Part shown: piece by piece, positions 16,321 through 25,700 of the stretch | Position numbering within the stretch: the stretch's first letter is position 1 | How the letters are laid out: every line of letters begins with the position of its first letter | Source of the DNA: SZAS-18 sp038322235 | GTDB taxonomy: Bacteria; Verrucomicrobiota; Verrucomicrobiia; Chthoniobacterales; SZAS-18 | Direction of reading: 5' to 3' | DNA length: 64,000 bases | Assembly: GCA_038322235.1 (NCBI GenBank) | Contig: JBBQFQ010000004.1 | Location: 102,457-166,456, forward strand | Program-made: the position numbers and the translations under genes | The notes under the pieces: generated by a model | The model's database searches: none | Seen by the model: the letters and a program-made list of their open reading frames with translations, nothing else | Told to the model about the DNA's origin: nothing

Positions 16321-18249
16321 TCATCCCAGCGCTTCGACGCGCGCCAGCACCTCGCGAAACGGCCTGCGCTCGAAGCGGCCGAAGGCGGGATGGCGCGGTA
16401 ATTTCCCCCGGCTGGTGGCGGGACTCTTGAGCCCGCAGAGGAAGCGCGTCAGCGGACGCGCTCCCGCGAGGGCGTTGTGCTCTTCTTCCCGCACGCCGGC
16501 AATCACGCGATCATCCTCGGTCGTGAACGGCGGTACTTTCGACGCCGGGAGCGTCAGCGGTTCCGTCGCAAACCCGGTGCGGCAGTGGTGGCAGTGACCG
16601 CACTCCTTCTCCAGCGCTTCGCCAAAATGCGCGAGGAGCTTCCGCGTCAGGCATCCAGGGTGCCGCACGAAGTCCAGGATCTGCGCCATTCGCGCCGTCT
16701 CCCGCTCTTCGCGGGCCGCGAACATCGTGAAAAGCCGCGCCGCGACTTCCCCCGGTTCGCGGGCGGCCGCGTCGCCGGTCAGCCGATACGCATGCCGAAG
16801 CCCTGAGGGCTTCAGGAGGATCGCGCCCGATTCCTCCAGCCACGTCAGCGCCTTCATGATGCGCTCGCGTGGTTCGCCGAGCGAGGTCACCGCCTCCTCG
16901 ACATTGAGGGTGATGTATTTCGGGCCGCGTCGTCCGACGTTCAGGAGTCCGCGGAGAAATTTTTGGCGCTCGGCGTTGTGCGCTCCGAGGATGTCCGCAT
17001 CCGAGCGCAGCGGCTGGATCTGGTAACTCTCGTAGAACGCGTGCGTCGGTCGGAGCAAACCCTCGAGTTCGAGATAAGTGATCACCGTCTCAACGACGAG
17101 CGGCCGGATGTCGGTGCTCTGGCTCAGGTCGTAGCGACTGATGTCGAATTCCTCCCCCTGCCCCAGCAACTGCTTCACCAGCGCGCGAATCGCCGGTTCT
17201 GTGGGCGTATCGCCGAGGGTGAAATTCTCGAGCGGAATGACGTCGTCTGCGCAGGCGAAAAGCTCGCAAAGCGAAGGCGCGCTATCGCGTCCGGCGCGTC
17301 CGATCTCCTGCTGATAGTTCTCCAGCGTCTTCGGAAGGTTGTAGTGAAAGACGCCGCGGATATCCGCTTTGTCGATGCCCATCCCGAAGGCGATCGTCGC
17401 CACGATGATCTCGATCCGGCCCGCCATGAACCCCTCCTGCGTGGAAGTGCGCTCCTCCTCCGGCATCCCCGCGTGATAGGCCCGCGCGCTGAGTCCGGCG
17501 GCCGCGAGATGCTCGGCCGCCTCCTCCGCGGTTTTCTGAAAAGTGACGTAAACCACGGCGGGTCGGACCTTCGGACTTCGCAGCCGGCGCGTCACTTCGC
17601 CGAGTCGGGCCTCCGCCGCGGCCGGGGTCACCCGCAGATGGAGATTTTCCCGGTGGAAGGACGTCTGCACATGCTCCGCATCCGCGATCCCGAAGGAGCG
17701 GCGGATGTCCGCCGCGACTTCCGGGGTGGCGGTGGCGGTGAGCGCGAGCACCGGTCCGAGGTTCAACTCCTGAGCGACGCGCGCCAGGCGCAAATACTCC
17801 GGCCGGAAATTGTGTCCCCACTCCGAGATGCAATGCGCCTCATCGATGGCGAAAAGGGAAATCTTCATCCGACGCAGCCGCCCGACGAACGACTCGCTGC
17901 TCAAGCGTTCCGGCGCGACGTAGAGCAGCTTCAGGGTGCCCTCGCGGAGATCCGCATAGACCTGCTGCACCTCCTGGGAGGAGAGGCTCGAATCCAGGCG
18001 CGCCGCCCGAATTCCCCGCGCGCGGAGCGCATCGACCTGATCCTTCATGAGCGCGATCAGCGGCGAGATCACGAGCACCACGCCGTCGAGCAGGAGCGCC
18101 GGCAACTGATAGCAAAGCGACTTCCCCGCGCCGGTGGGAAACAGCGCGAGCGCGGAACGCCCCGCCAGGAGGGCCCGGATCACCGCCTCCTGGCCCGCGC
18201 GAAACTCTCCGAAGCCAAAATGCGTCTGCAGCGCGGAGCGGAGGTCCAT
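16321..18249 (-). CDS. recQ: ATP-dependent DNA helicase RecQ
   Basis: The 642-residue protein carries RecQ superfamily II motifs in order: motif 0 (FGFGEFRAGQEAVI), Walker A (FPTGAGKSLCYQLP), SPLIALMKDQ, IDEAHCISEWGHNFRPEY (DEAH), LTATATPEV, ATIAFGMGIDKADIR and QEIGRAGRDS. A RecQ-C zinc and winged-helix region follows. CGHCHHC near residue 570 may be a zinc site shifted towards the C-terminus. It unwinds 3'-5' and serves recombination and fork repair. The start at 18247-18249 (MDLRSALQ) is preferred. Upstream codons translate a word-repeat element, so they are not native coding sequence. Confidence 0.93.
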   Translation of the reverse strand: MDLRSALQTHFGFGEFRAGQEAVIRALLAGRSALALFPTGAGKSLCYQLPALLLDGVVLVISPLIALMKDQVDALRARGIRAARLDSSLSSQEVQQVYADLREGTLKLLYVAPERLSSESFVGRLRRMKISLFAIDEAHCISEWGHNFRPEYLRLARVAQELNLGPVLALTATATPEVAADIRRSFGIADAEHVQTSFHRENLHLRVTPAAAEARLGEVTRRLRSPKVRPAVVYVTFQKTAEEAAEHLAAAGLSARAYHAGMPEEERTSTQEGFMAGRIEIIVATIAFGMGIDKADIRGVFHYNLPKTLENYQQEIGRAGRDSAPSLCELFACADDVIPLENFTLGDTPTEPAIRALVKQLLGQGEEFDISRYDLSQSTDIRPLVVETVITYLELEGLLRPTHAFYESYQIQPLRSDADILGAHNAERQKFLRGLLNVGRRGPKYITLNVEEAVTSLGEPRERIMKALTWLEESGAILLKPSGLRHAYRLTGDAAAREPGEVAARLFTMFAAREERETARMAQILDFVRHPGCLTRKLLAHFGEALEKECGHCHHCRTGFATEPLTLPASKVPPFTTEDDRVIAGVREEEHNALAGARPLTRFLCGLKSPATSRGKLPRHPAFGRFERRPFREVLARVEALG

Positions 18250-18252
18250 CTG

Positions 18253-18300
18253 ATGAACATCGAACATTGAACGTTGAACGTCCAACTTCGAAGTCCCGAA
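18253..18300. repeat. AACGTT-type word-repeat intergenic element
   Basis: Right upstream of recQ the sequence is made of near-copies of a short word (GAACATC, GAACATT, GAACGTT, GAACGTC, CAACTTC, GAAGTC). The same words recur at 20870-21036. The element lies in the recQ leader and extends the open frame into it. The rest of 18300-18569 shows nothing I can name. Confidence 0.55.
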
Positions 18301-18569
18301 CCCCCTTGCCGGATCGATCCCGCCTGGTGAAAAAACAATGCGCCTTACGCTGCCGACCCCGACGCCCCTCATCCGCCCTCCGCTTTCGGCCCTTTGGCTC
18401 GCCCTTCGTTCTTTGGCTACGGCATTTCCGGCTCACCCGCGAGAGCGGGAAATGGCGAAACGCCCGACCGTCGGCCAAGCGACGATCGAGCGTTTTTCAC
18501 CGCCAGGCCGTGGCCGCGTCCGATGGTCCCCTTGAGGGATTCGGGCGCGTCACCCAGCGATCGGCCGAC

Positions 18570-20630
18570 TTACGGGACCTCGTAAACTTCCACCGATCCG
18601 ACACCGATCGAGTTGCCCACCCCGCTGACGATGGCGGTATAGTTCCCTTCGGCCAGCGTCATGAGGATCGCACTCTCGTTTGCGTTTGTCGGAGCGAAGC
18701 CGCTGGCGCTGATCGCGCCCGCATTGGCGGCGTCCTGCCAGTTGTCGTTCGTCGCGATCGGCTGACCCGTCGCGGCGCTGATCAAGGTGAGCATCGGGTT
18801 CGCGAGCGTTCCGGCCACGCCCCCCAAGCTGGGACCAAGGGCCCGGATGAGCACATTCTTGCTCCCGCCCCGAACCGCGAAACCGACGATCTCGACGTTG
18901 TCCCCCGTTTGGATCTTCGCCCGGGTGCTGAGGTTGATCAGTTTCGGCCCGGCCGCGAGGTCATCCAGGTCATAGGCCTCGACCAGCGCCACGCCGCTCG
19001 AACCACCCGCTCCGGTGACCAATGCAGTGTAGACGCCCGGCTGCAACGACACGAGAATCACACTTTCACGAGGGTCCGAGGGCGGAAGTCCCGTGGCGGC
19101 AATCGCGGCCGCGGTCGCTCCGGTAGAGCCATTCTGGACGGAAACTGGCGTCATCCAGTCGTCGTTGCTCGCCACGACCGCGCCGTTGCCGATCAACGTG
19201 AGCTGCGGATCGGCGAGCACGTTCGCCACGCCTTGCGCCGACAGGCTCGGACCGATGGCCCGAATGATCACTCGCTTGGGGGCGCTTCCGCTGATCACCA
19301 GGCCCGCGATCATGATGTTGTCGCCCGTCTCCACTCTCGCCCGAGTGCTCACGTTGACCAAACGAGGGGTCACCGCGCTCGTGACGGTGAGTTTGATGAG
19401 CGTGCCGTCGCCGGTGGTGCCACCCGAACCCGTGAGGCTGGCAAAGACGTGCGAGCCGATTTCGACCAAGCCGCCCACGGGATTCGCGGGGCCGGTGGCA
19501 TTCGTCGGATCGAGCTTGGCCACGACCGTGAACGTGCGGTCCGTCTTGACCTGGAAGAAAGCGCCGGGGCCGAAGCGCAGGCTCGAAGGGTCAGTGCCAA
19601 AGCCCTCCAGGACACTGCCGTAGAAGTTGCCATCGCTGCCCTGAACAAGCCCGCCGGGGGCCGATCCGTCCACAAACGGGTCCTCGAACTCATGGAGGAG
19701 CGTGACCGAACCGGCGAGAGTGGCGCGGAACACGGTCCCGAACTGCCGCTGGCCACCCTGCTTCGAGGTGCCGTAGAGGGCGCCGTCAGCCCCTTGGACC
19801 AGGGCGCTCAGGAAACCGCTCGGAGCCGTGCTTCCGCCTAGGAACGTGAAGATCTTCGTTACGGTGCCGTCGATTTTCGCCTGGAAGATGGAGCCGTTGC
19901 CCGAGTCTCCGCCCGAAGCGCCGCCAGAATTGCTCAGGCCATAGAAGTTGCCGTCCGATCCCACGAGCAGCTGCGCCTCTGGAATCTTTCCGGGGCCGTC
20001 GCCGCTGGCGAAGGCGAAGAGTGTGGTCCGCGTCCGGCCATCAGCCGAGAGGCGGAAGTAGGTGCCGTAGTTGCCGGGGCTGCCACCGTCGCGCGTCAGA
20101 CCGTAGAAGTTACCGTCGCTGCCCTGGACAATGGCGCTGGGGAAGAGCCCTTCGTTCGCGGCGCCGGTGTCGAACTCATAAAGTTTGGCGAAGGTGCCAT
20201 CCAGCCCGAGACGAAAGAACGTTCCGGCGCCAGCGGGGGTCGTCGGATTCGCCCCGCCTCCCCGCGTGATGCCATAGAGGTTTCCGTCCCGGCCCTGAAT
20301 GATGGCCTTGGGTAATATGCCTTCGGACTGGGACTGAAAGGCATGAAGGACACTATACTGGCCGCCGGGCGTCAATTTGAAAACGGTGCCCCGGTCGCCG
20401 ACGCCGCCACCAGAGACGACACCATAGAAATTTCCATCGCTCGCCTTGATGATCTGCGCGGGCGCGGAAGGGGTGGCACCATCGGCCCCGCCGAGGTTGC
20501 GAAGCACGGACACGGCACCAGTGGCCTGCGCGGGGGCGCGGGGAGCAAAGATCGCAGCGCTGGTGAACGCTAGGATCGTAACGAGTCGACGCGCTGTGAG
20601 CGCAGAGAAGTGGGAACGAAGGATTTTCAT
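18570..20630 (-). CDS. Exported GloVer-repeat protein with two C-terminal beta domains
   Basis: The 686-residue protein has a signal peptide (LVTILAFTSAAIFAPRAPAQA). Six GloVer-type repeats of about 50-60 residues follow, each with a core like GSDGNFYGLTRDGG and TVFKL/FFRL blades, which suggests a beta-propeller. Two related C-terminal domains follow (LVNVSTRARVETGDNIMIAG and LINLSTRAKIQTGDNVEIVG), each with RALGPSL and NDNW motifs. This architecture is typical of Verrucomicrobia surface or secreted proteins of unknown role. The start at 20628-20630 sets the signal peptide; the longer upstream frame is non-coding. Confidence 0.88.
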   Translation of the reverse strand: MKILRSHFSALTARRLVTILAFTSAAIFAPRAPAQATGAVSVLRNLGGADGATPSAPAQIIKASDGNFYGVVSGGGVGDRGTVFKLTPGGQYSVLHAFQSQSEGILPKAIIQGRDGNLYGITRGGGANPTTPAGAGTFFRLGLDGTFAKLYEFDTGAANEGLFPSAIVQGSDGNFYGLTRDGGSPGNYGTYFRLSADGRTRTTLFAFASGDGPGKIPEAQLLVGSDGNFYGLSNSGGASGGDSGNGSIFQAKIDGTVTKIFTFLGGSTAPSGFLSALVQGADGALYGTSKQGGQRQFGTVFRATLAGSVTLLHEFEDPFVDGSAPGGLVQGSDGNFYGSVLEGFGTDPSSLRFGPGAFFQVKTDRTFTVVAKLDPTNATGPANPVGGLVEIGSHVFASLTGSGGTTGDGTLIKLTVTSAVTPRLVNVSTRARVETGDNIMIAGLVISGSAPKRVIIRAIGPSLSAQGVANVLADPQLTLIGNGAVVASNDDWMTPVSVQNGSTGATAAAIAATGLPPSDPRESVILVSLQPGVYTALVTGAGGSSGVALVEAYDLDDLAAGPKLINLSTRAKIQTGDNVEIVGFAVRGGSKNVLIRALGPSLGGVAGTLANPMLTLISAATGQPIATNDNWQDAANAGAISASGFAPTNANESAILMTLAEGNYTAIVSGVGNSIGVGSVEVYEVP

Positions 20631-20869
20631 GAAGAAGACAGTTGAGTTGAGTTGCGGAATGAGAGGCGGACCGACGGAGCTTGTTGGAACCGTGGACGAC
20701 CGTGGTGCGGTATTGTTACCGGTCCCGATGGTCCGGTTACCGATTGATGCGATAAAAGTCCGGCGCGCGTCCGGCAGGACTCCACTTCTCTGCCCGTTAC
20801 TGCAGCGCTCCGAGCAGGATAGATCCGATCGTTCGGACCGGAAATATTTTCCCTGCCCGCTCCGAGATT

Positions 20870-21036
20870 CGATGTTCAACGTTCAGCCTTTCCCCTCCCC
20901 GCTCATGCGGAAGGCCCCGCTCCGAGATTCGAAGTTGGACATTCGAGGTTCAAGGCGTTCGAGGTTCAGCCTGTCCCCTTTCCCAACGCCCCACTTCGAA
21001 GTTCGACGTTCAACGTTCGATGTTCGATGTTCGACG
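20870..21036. repeat. Word-repeat element upstream of the TIM-barrel gene
   Basis: Two blocks of short words (TTCGATGTTCAACGTTC at the left, and TTCGAAGTTCGACGTTCAACGTTC at the right, shown here only in part) flank a centre with two further copies of a CCGCTCCGAGATTCGA word. The words TTCGAA and AACGTT are themselves palindromes. The block ends one base before the TIM-barrel start codon and so forms its mRNA leader. It is the same class as 18253-18300. The stretch 20631-20869 holds nothing I can name apart from a likely promoter region. Confidence 0.6.
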
Positions 21037-21957
21037 ATGCTCTCCTTCTCGACCTGCTGGAACTCCGGGCGCCACATCGACGGCGCGGCGATGATCGAAG
21101 AGATTCTCGCGCTCGGCTTCAGCACGCTCGAACTCGGGCATGGCACGAGGGTCTCGCTGCTGGCGGGGATCCAAAAGATGTTCGACGACGGTCGCTGCCG
21201 GTTCAGCAGCTTGCACAACTTCTGCCCCCTGCCGGTCGAGATCACCACGGGCAATCCCGATTGCTACGAGTTCACGTCACACCGGAACATGGACCGCGAA
21301 CGCGCGGTGAAGCTCACCCGCCAGACGATCGACTACGCCGTGAAGCTGCGCGCGACCTACGTGGTGCTCCACCTCGGCCGCGTGCACACGATGCCGTCAT
21401 TCACGCGGCCGCTCATCGAGGATGCGAAGGACGGAAATCTGCTCGCGAAGGAGACGATCCAGCGAAAGATCGATGGAGTCCGCGAGCGCGAGAAGGCCGG
21501 GCCGGCCTACGTGCAGCGGGCGATTGAGTGTCTCAAACCCATCGTCGAATACGCGGTCCAGCGGGGGATCTTCCTGGGGGTCGAGGGCCGGCATTCCTAC
21601 GAAGAGGTGCCCAGCGAGCGCGAATTTGACGAGGTTTTCACCGCGCTCGATTCGCCGAATGTCGGCTACTGGCACGACTTCGGACATCTCCAGGTGAAGC
21701 ACAATCTCGGACTGGCTGATCACTTCGATGCTCTCGCCGCCAAACGAAGCCGCTTCTTCGGCGGACATCTCCACGACACGATCTGGCCGGGCAGCGACCA
21801 TCAGGTGCCTTTTTCTGGCGGAATCGAGTACGACCGACTCATTCCGCTCCTCCCCCCGAACGCGCCCTTCGTCTGGGAGATGTCGCCCCGCCAGGAAGCG
21901 GACGACATCGTGGCCGCCCTCACGCAGTGGAAGGCGCGGTTTCCAGAGACGGTGTAG
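21037..21957 (+). CDS. Sugar phosphate isomerase/epimerase-like TIM barrel
   Basis: The 306-residue protein fits the xylose-isomerase-like TIM-barrel family (AP_endonuc_2). It begins LSFSTCWNSGRHIDGAAMIEEI. It has barrel-strand ends carrying likely metal ligands: YVVLHLGR, GVEGRHSYEE, GYWHDFGHLQ, FFGGHLHDT and FVWEMSPRQ. Glu and His residues at these ends usually hold one or two divalent metals. The substrate cannot be predicted. The ATG at 21037 is chosen because upstream translation is repeat-derived. The 3' end overlaps a convergent gene by 157 bases. Confidence 0.82.
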   Translation: MLSFSTCWNSGRHIDGAAMIEEILALGFSTLELGHGTRVSLLAGIQKMFDDGRCRFSSLHNFCPLPVEITTGNPDCYEFTSHRNMDRERAVKLTRQTIDYAVKLRATYVVLHLGRVHTMPSFTRPLIEDAKDGNLLAKETIQRKIDGVREREKAGPAYVQRAIECLKPIVEYAVQRGIFLGVEGRHSYEEVPSEREFDEVFTALDSPNVGYWHDFGHLQVKHNLGLADHFDALAAKRSRFFGGHLHDTIWPGSDHQVPFSGGIEYDRLIPLLPPNAPFVWEMSPRQEADDIVAALTQWKARFPETV

Positions 21958-22490
21958 CGGCGTCCCGGGTGACCAGATTCTACCAAAGTCCCGCGCGGCG
22001 CTCGGAAATTTAGCGACTCCAGTGCCGCGCCCCTGCCGTGGACGACCACGGTCTTCCGTTCGCAATCGATGTACGCCGCTTGCAACGAGGTGGCGGCGAA
22101 TGGCGAGGTGAGCGCGATGCGCTGCCCGACCGTCTTGATCTGCGGAAACCAGCATTTCCAGTCCCAGGGGTCGATCCGCACGGCGGCGACCCAGCCGTCC
22201 TCGCGCCGAACCTCGATCCACGAGCGGTAGTAGAACTCCGAGTCCCGCTGCTGCACGAACGTGCATTCGTACTCATCCGTCCGCGCGGAGAGCCGAAAGT
22301 CCCCGCCGCCCAGCAGGAAGTCGAACGGCGACGAGAAACGGAGCGAGACCAACCCAGTCACGGCCAGCGCTGCCAGAAGCGCGCCAAAGTGCGCTACAGC
22401 GCATCCCTTTCGCGGAAGAAAGCAAAGCACCCAAATCGAGCCCGGCAGCGCGGCGAGGAGCGCCAGTTGGACGAGGCTGAACACGATCAT
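21801..22490 (-). CDS. Hypothetical membrane-anchored protein
   Basis: From the ATG at 22488-22490 the 229-residue frame has two membrane helices (IVFSLVQLALLAALPGSIWV and HFGALLAALAVTGLVSL). An extracytoplasmic domain rich in Trp and Tyr follows, with RIDPWDWKCWFPQIK near its middle. No family is recognised. The frame stays open into the 3' end of the convergent TIM-barrel gene. Protein-like composition fades after about residue 160, so the original stop may have been lost by a frameshift near 22012. A GTG at 22695-22697 would add about 69 plausible residues at the N-terminus. Confidence 0.55.
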   Translation of the reverse strand: MIVFSLVQLALLAALPGSIWVLCFLPRKGCAVAHFGALLAALAVTGLVSLRFSSPFDFLLGGGDFRLSARTDEYECTFVQQRDSEFYYRSWIEVRREDGWVAAVRIDPWDWKCWFPQIKTVGQRIALTSPFAATSLQAAYIDCERKTVVVHGRGAALESLNFRAPRGTLVESGHPGRRYTVSGNRAFHCVRAATMSSASWRGDISQTKGAFGGRSGMSRSYSIPPEKGT

Positions 22491-22754
22491 GAAGACACCC
22501 TCGCTCAGCCTCCCCGCTGACCGCCAGCTTTCCAGCGGGAGTTTTCCAGCGAAATGAAGGAGATACGCCAACGCGGGCCATCGGGCACTCGCGCTTTTCC
22601 CGATCGCGAGAGCTACGTCGCGCCAGAGCGAGGGCTGAATTTCAGGCCGGTGCTTCCCGTGTGGAAGGTTTAGGTCCGCAAAGCCTGCGCGCGTCACGCG
22701 ACGATTCGAGCATTGCTTAGGCCGCCATTGGCCCTGACCCTTCGCGCTTTCCGG

Positions 22755-25700
22755 ATGTCGAACGAAAATCCCGCTTCGGCTGAGACAACCTCCCAAGCGG
22801 AAAACGGCGCGGCCTTTCCGGTCGTTCACTTGGGGGCTTCCGCGGGCGGCCTGGAGACGTTGCAACAATTGCTCCGCGCGCTGCCTCCCGATACTGGGAT
22901 GGGCTTTGTGATCGCCCAGCAATTCGTGCCGGACCAGCCGAGCAGCCTGGTGGCCCTTCTCTCGCTGGCGACCGAGATGCCAGTGGGCGAGGCGCACGAC
23001 GCGCAGGAGGTTGAACCGAACCATGTGTATCTCATCCCGCCTGGATGCGACATGATCATCGCGGGCGGAAAACTTCGGCTGCTCCCGCAGCCGCCGCCGG
23101 CGCGACATCCTGAGAGCAACCCGTTCGTGCCCCTTGGGGATGTGAACACGCTGCGACGGGCACTCGATTTCTCGGAAAACATCGTCGCCAGCGTTCCCGT
23201 GCCGCTCGCGATCCTCGATGCCGGGCTGCGCGTGAAGATGGCGAGCCGGTCCTTTTACGCACACTTCCAAGTCGCGCCGGAGACCACGATGGGACGGCTG
23301 ATTTACGACCTCGACAACGGTCAGTGGGACATCCCCGCTCTGCGCACGCTGCTCGAAGAACAGCTGCCGCGCGATCAGACCGTCGTGCGGTACGAAGTGC
23401 GCCACACCTTCGAAGCGCTCGGCCCTCGCATCATGCTGCTCAACGCCCGCCGCCTTGAGCATGCGTCGGGCGACGAGCCATCCATCATCCTTTCCATCGA
23501 AGATATCACCGAGCGCGTCGCGGCGGATGCGCGCGCGCCGCTCGCTGCGCTCGTCGAATCCTCCGACGACGCCATCGTCAGCAAGAACCTCGACGGCATG
23601 ATCACGAGTTGGAATCGGGGAGCAGAACGACTCTTCGGCTACCGCGCAGCGGAAATTTTGGAGCAGCCAGGCGCCGCTCTCATTCCGCCCGAGCGCCAGC
23701 ACGAGGAAGCTCAGATCCTCGGTCAGATCCGCCGCGGCGAGGCGGTCGAGTCGTTTGAAACCGTGCGCCGCCGCAGAGACGGCACACTTTTCGACGTGTC
23801 GCTGACGGCCTCCCCCATCAGGGACGCGGGAGGAAAGATCATCGGCGCCTCGAAAATCGCGCGTGACATTACCGCTCGGAAACGGGCCGAGGAAAAATTG
23901 CGCACCAGCGAAGCGTTGCATCGGAGCATCGGCGAAAGCATCCCCTTCGGCGTGTGGATCTGCGAACGGGATGGGCGCAACATTTACGCCAGCCAGAGCT
24001 TCCTCGATCTCGTCGGGCTCACGCAGGAGCAATGTTCCGGCCTCGGCTGGGGGCAGGTCCTCCATCCCGATGAGGCCGCACCGACCCTCACCGCCTGGCT
24101 GGAGTGCGTGCGCACCGGCAGCCAGTGGAATCGGGAACATCGCGTCCGCGGCGTGGACGGCCAGTGGCACCATGTGCTGGCTCGGGGGATGCCGGTGAAG
24201 GATGAAAATGGAAACCTCGTCCAGTGGGCTGGCATCAACCTGGACATCAGTGACCACAAGGCGGCCGAGAAGGCACTGAGCCGAAGCGAACTGCGCTTCC
24301 GTACCGCCGTGAGTATCGTCAGCAGCCTCCTCTGGACGAATAACGCGGAAGGGAAGATGAAGGGTGAGCAGCCGGGATGGGGAAATTTCACGGGCCAGCC
24401 GATGACGGAATACCAGGATTACGGTTGGGCCAAAGCCGTACATCCCGAGGACGCACAGCCGAGCATCGACGCTTGGAACGAAGCTGTGACGGCGAAACGA
24501 ATGTTCGAGTTTGAGCACCGGATCCGCCGCGCCGATGGAGAGTGGCGGCTCTGCTCCATCCGCGCTGTGCCCATCCTCGATGACGCGGGTGCGATTTTGG
24601 AATGGGTCGGCGTTCACAACGACATCACGGAGAGCCGGGAGGCCGAAGCCGCGTTGCGCGCAAGCGAAGCCCGAGCTCACGCCTTCATCACCGCCAGCTC
24701 CCATGCGGTCTATCGGATGAACGCCGACTGGAGCGAGATGGCGCCGCTCGATGGTCGGCATTTTTTACCTGATTCCCTCGAACCCAGCCGGACCTGGCTG
24801 GACGACAACTTTTTCCCGGAGGATCATCCGAAAGTCCTCGCAGCCATCGGCGAAGCGATTCGCACGAAGAGCGTTTTCGCGCTCAAACATCGCGTCCGGC
24901 GGGTGGACGGCACGGAGGGTTGGACGATCTCGAGGGCGGTGCCAATCCTCGATGAGCGGGGCGACATCACCGAGTGGTTTGGGACGGCCAGCGATGTGAC
25001 CGTGCAGCACGAGGCGGAGGAGGCGCTGCGCGTGAGCGAGGGCTTTAAGCTCAGTATCATCAAGAGCAGCCCAGACTGTATCAAAGTGCTCGACCACGTG
25101 GGGAACTTCCTTTCGCTGGAGACCGGCCACGATTTGCTCGGTATCAGCGATGTGACGCCGCTCATCGGCACTTCGTGGCTGGACCTGTGGCTCGACCCCA
25201 AGGATCATACGGCGGCGGTCGGAGCGGTCGCGACGGCGCTGGCCGGCGGAACCGGGACATTTGTGGGCTTTTTTCGCAACCTCCGCGGAGAGGATAAATG
25301 GTGGGATGTGGCGGTCACCCTGATCCATGATGCCAGCGGAGCGGCCAGGCGCCTGCTGGCAGTTTCGCGCGATGTGACGGAGCGGCGCGCCCTCGACGAT
25401 GCGTTGGTCGCCCGCGCTGACGAGCTGGCTCTAGCCGACCGCAGCAAGGACGAATTCCTCGCGATGCTCGCCCACGAGCTGCGCAACCCGCTCGCTCCGC
25501 TGCGGAACGCCGCGGAACTTTTGAAGGCTGATGACGTGAGCCCCGACGAGCGGGCGCAGGCGCAGCGCGTGATTGGCCGGCAGATTGAAAACATGAGCCG
25601 CATGCTCGAAGACCTGCTGGATGTTTCCCGCATCACCGCCGGTAAAATCGAGCTGCGCCCCAAACCGGTGGCGCTCGAATCCATCCTTACCGCCGCCGCG

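Noticed and set aside
18267..19841. 524-residue plus-strand frame
   Set aside because: It is the complement of the GloVer-repeat gene and shows only mirror-image composition.
22491..24761. N-terminal extension of the minus-strand membrane protein (up to 986 residues)
   Set aside because: The extension is antisense to the histidine kinase gene. Only the part from about 22697 or 22490 onward has coding character.
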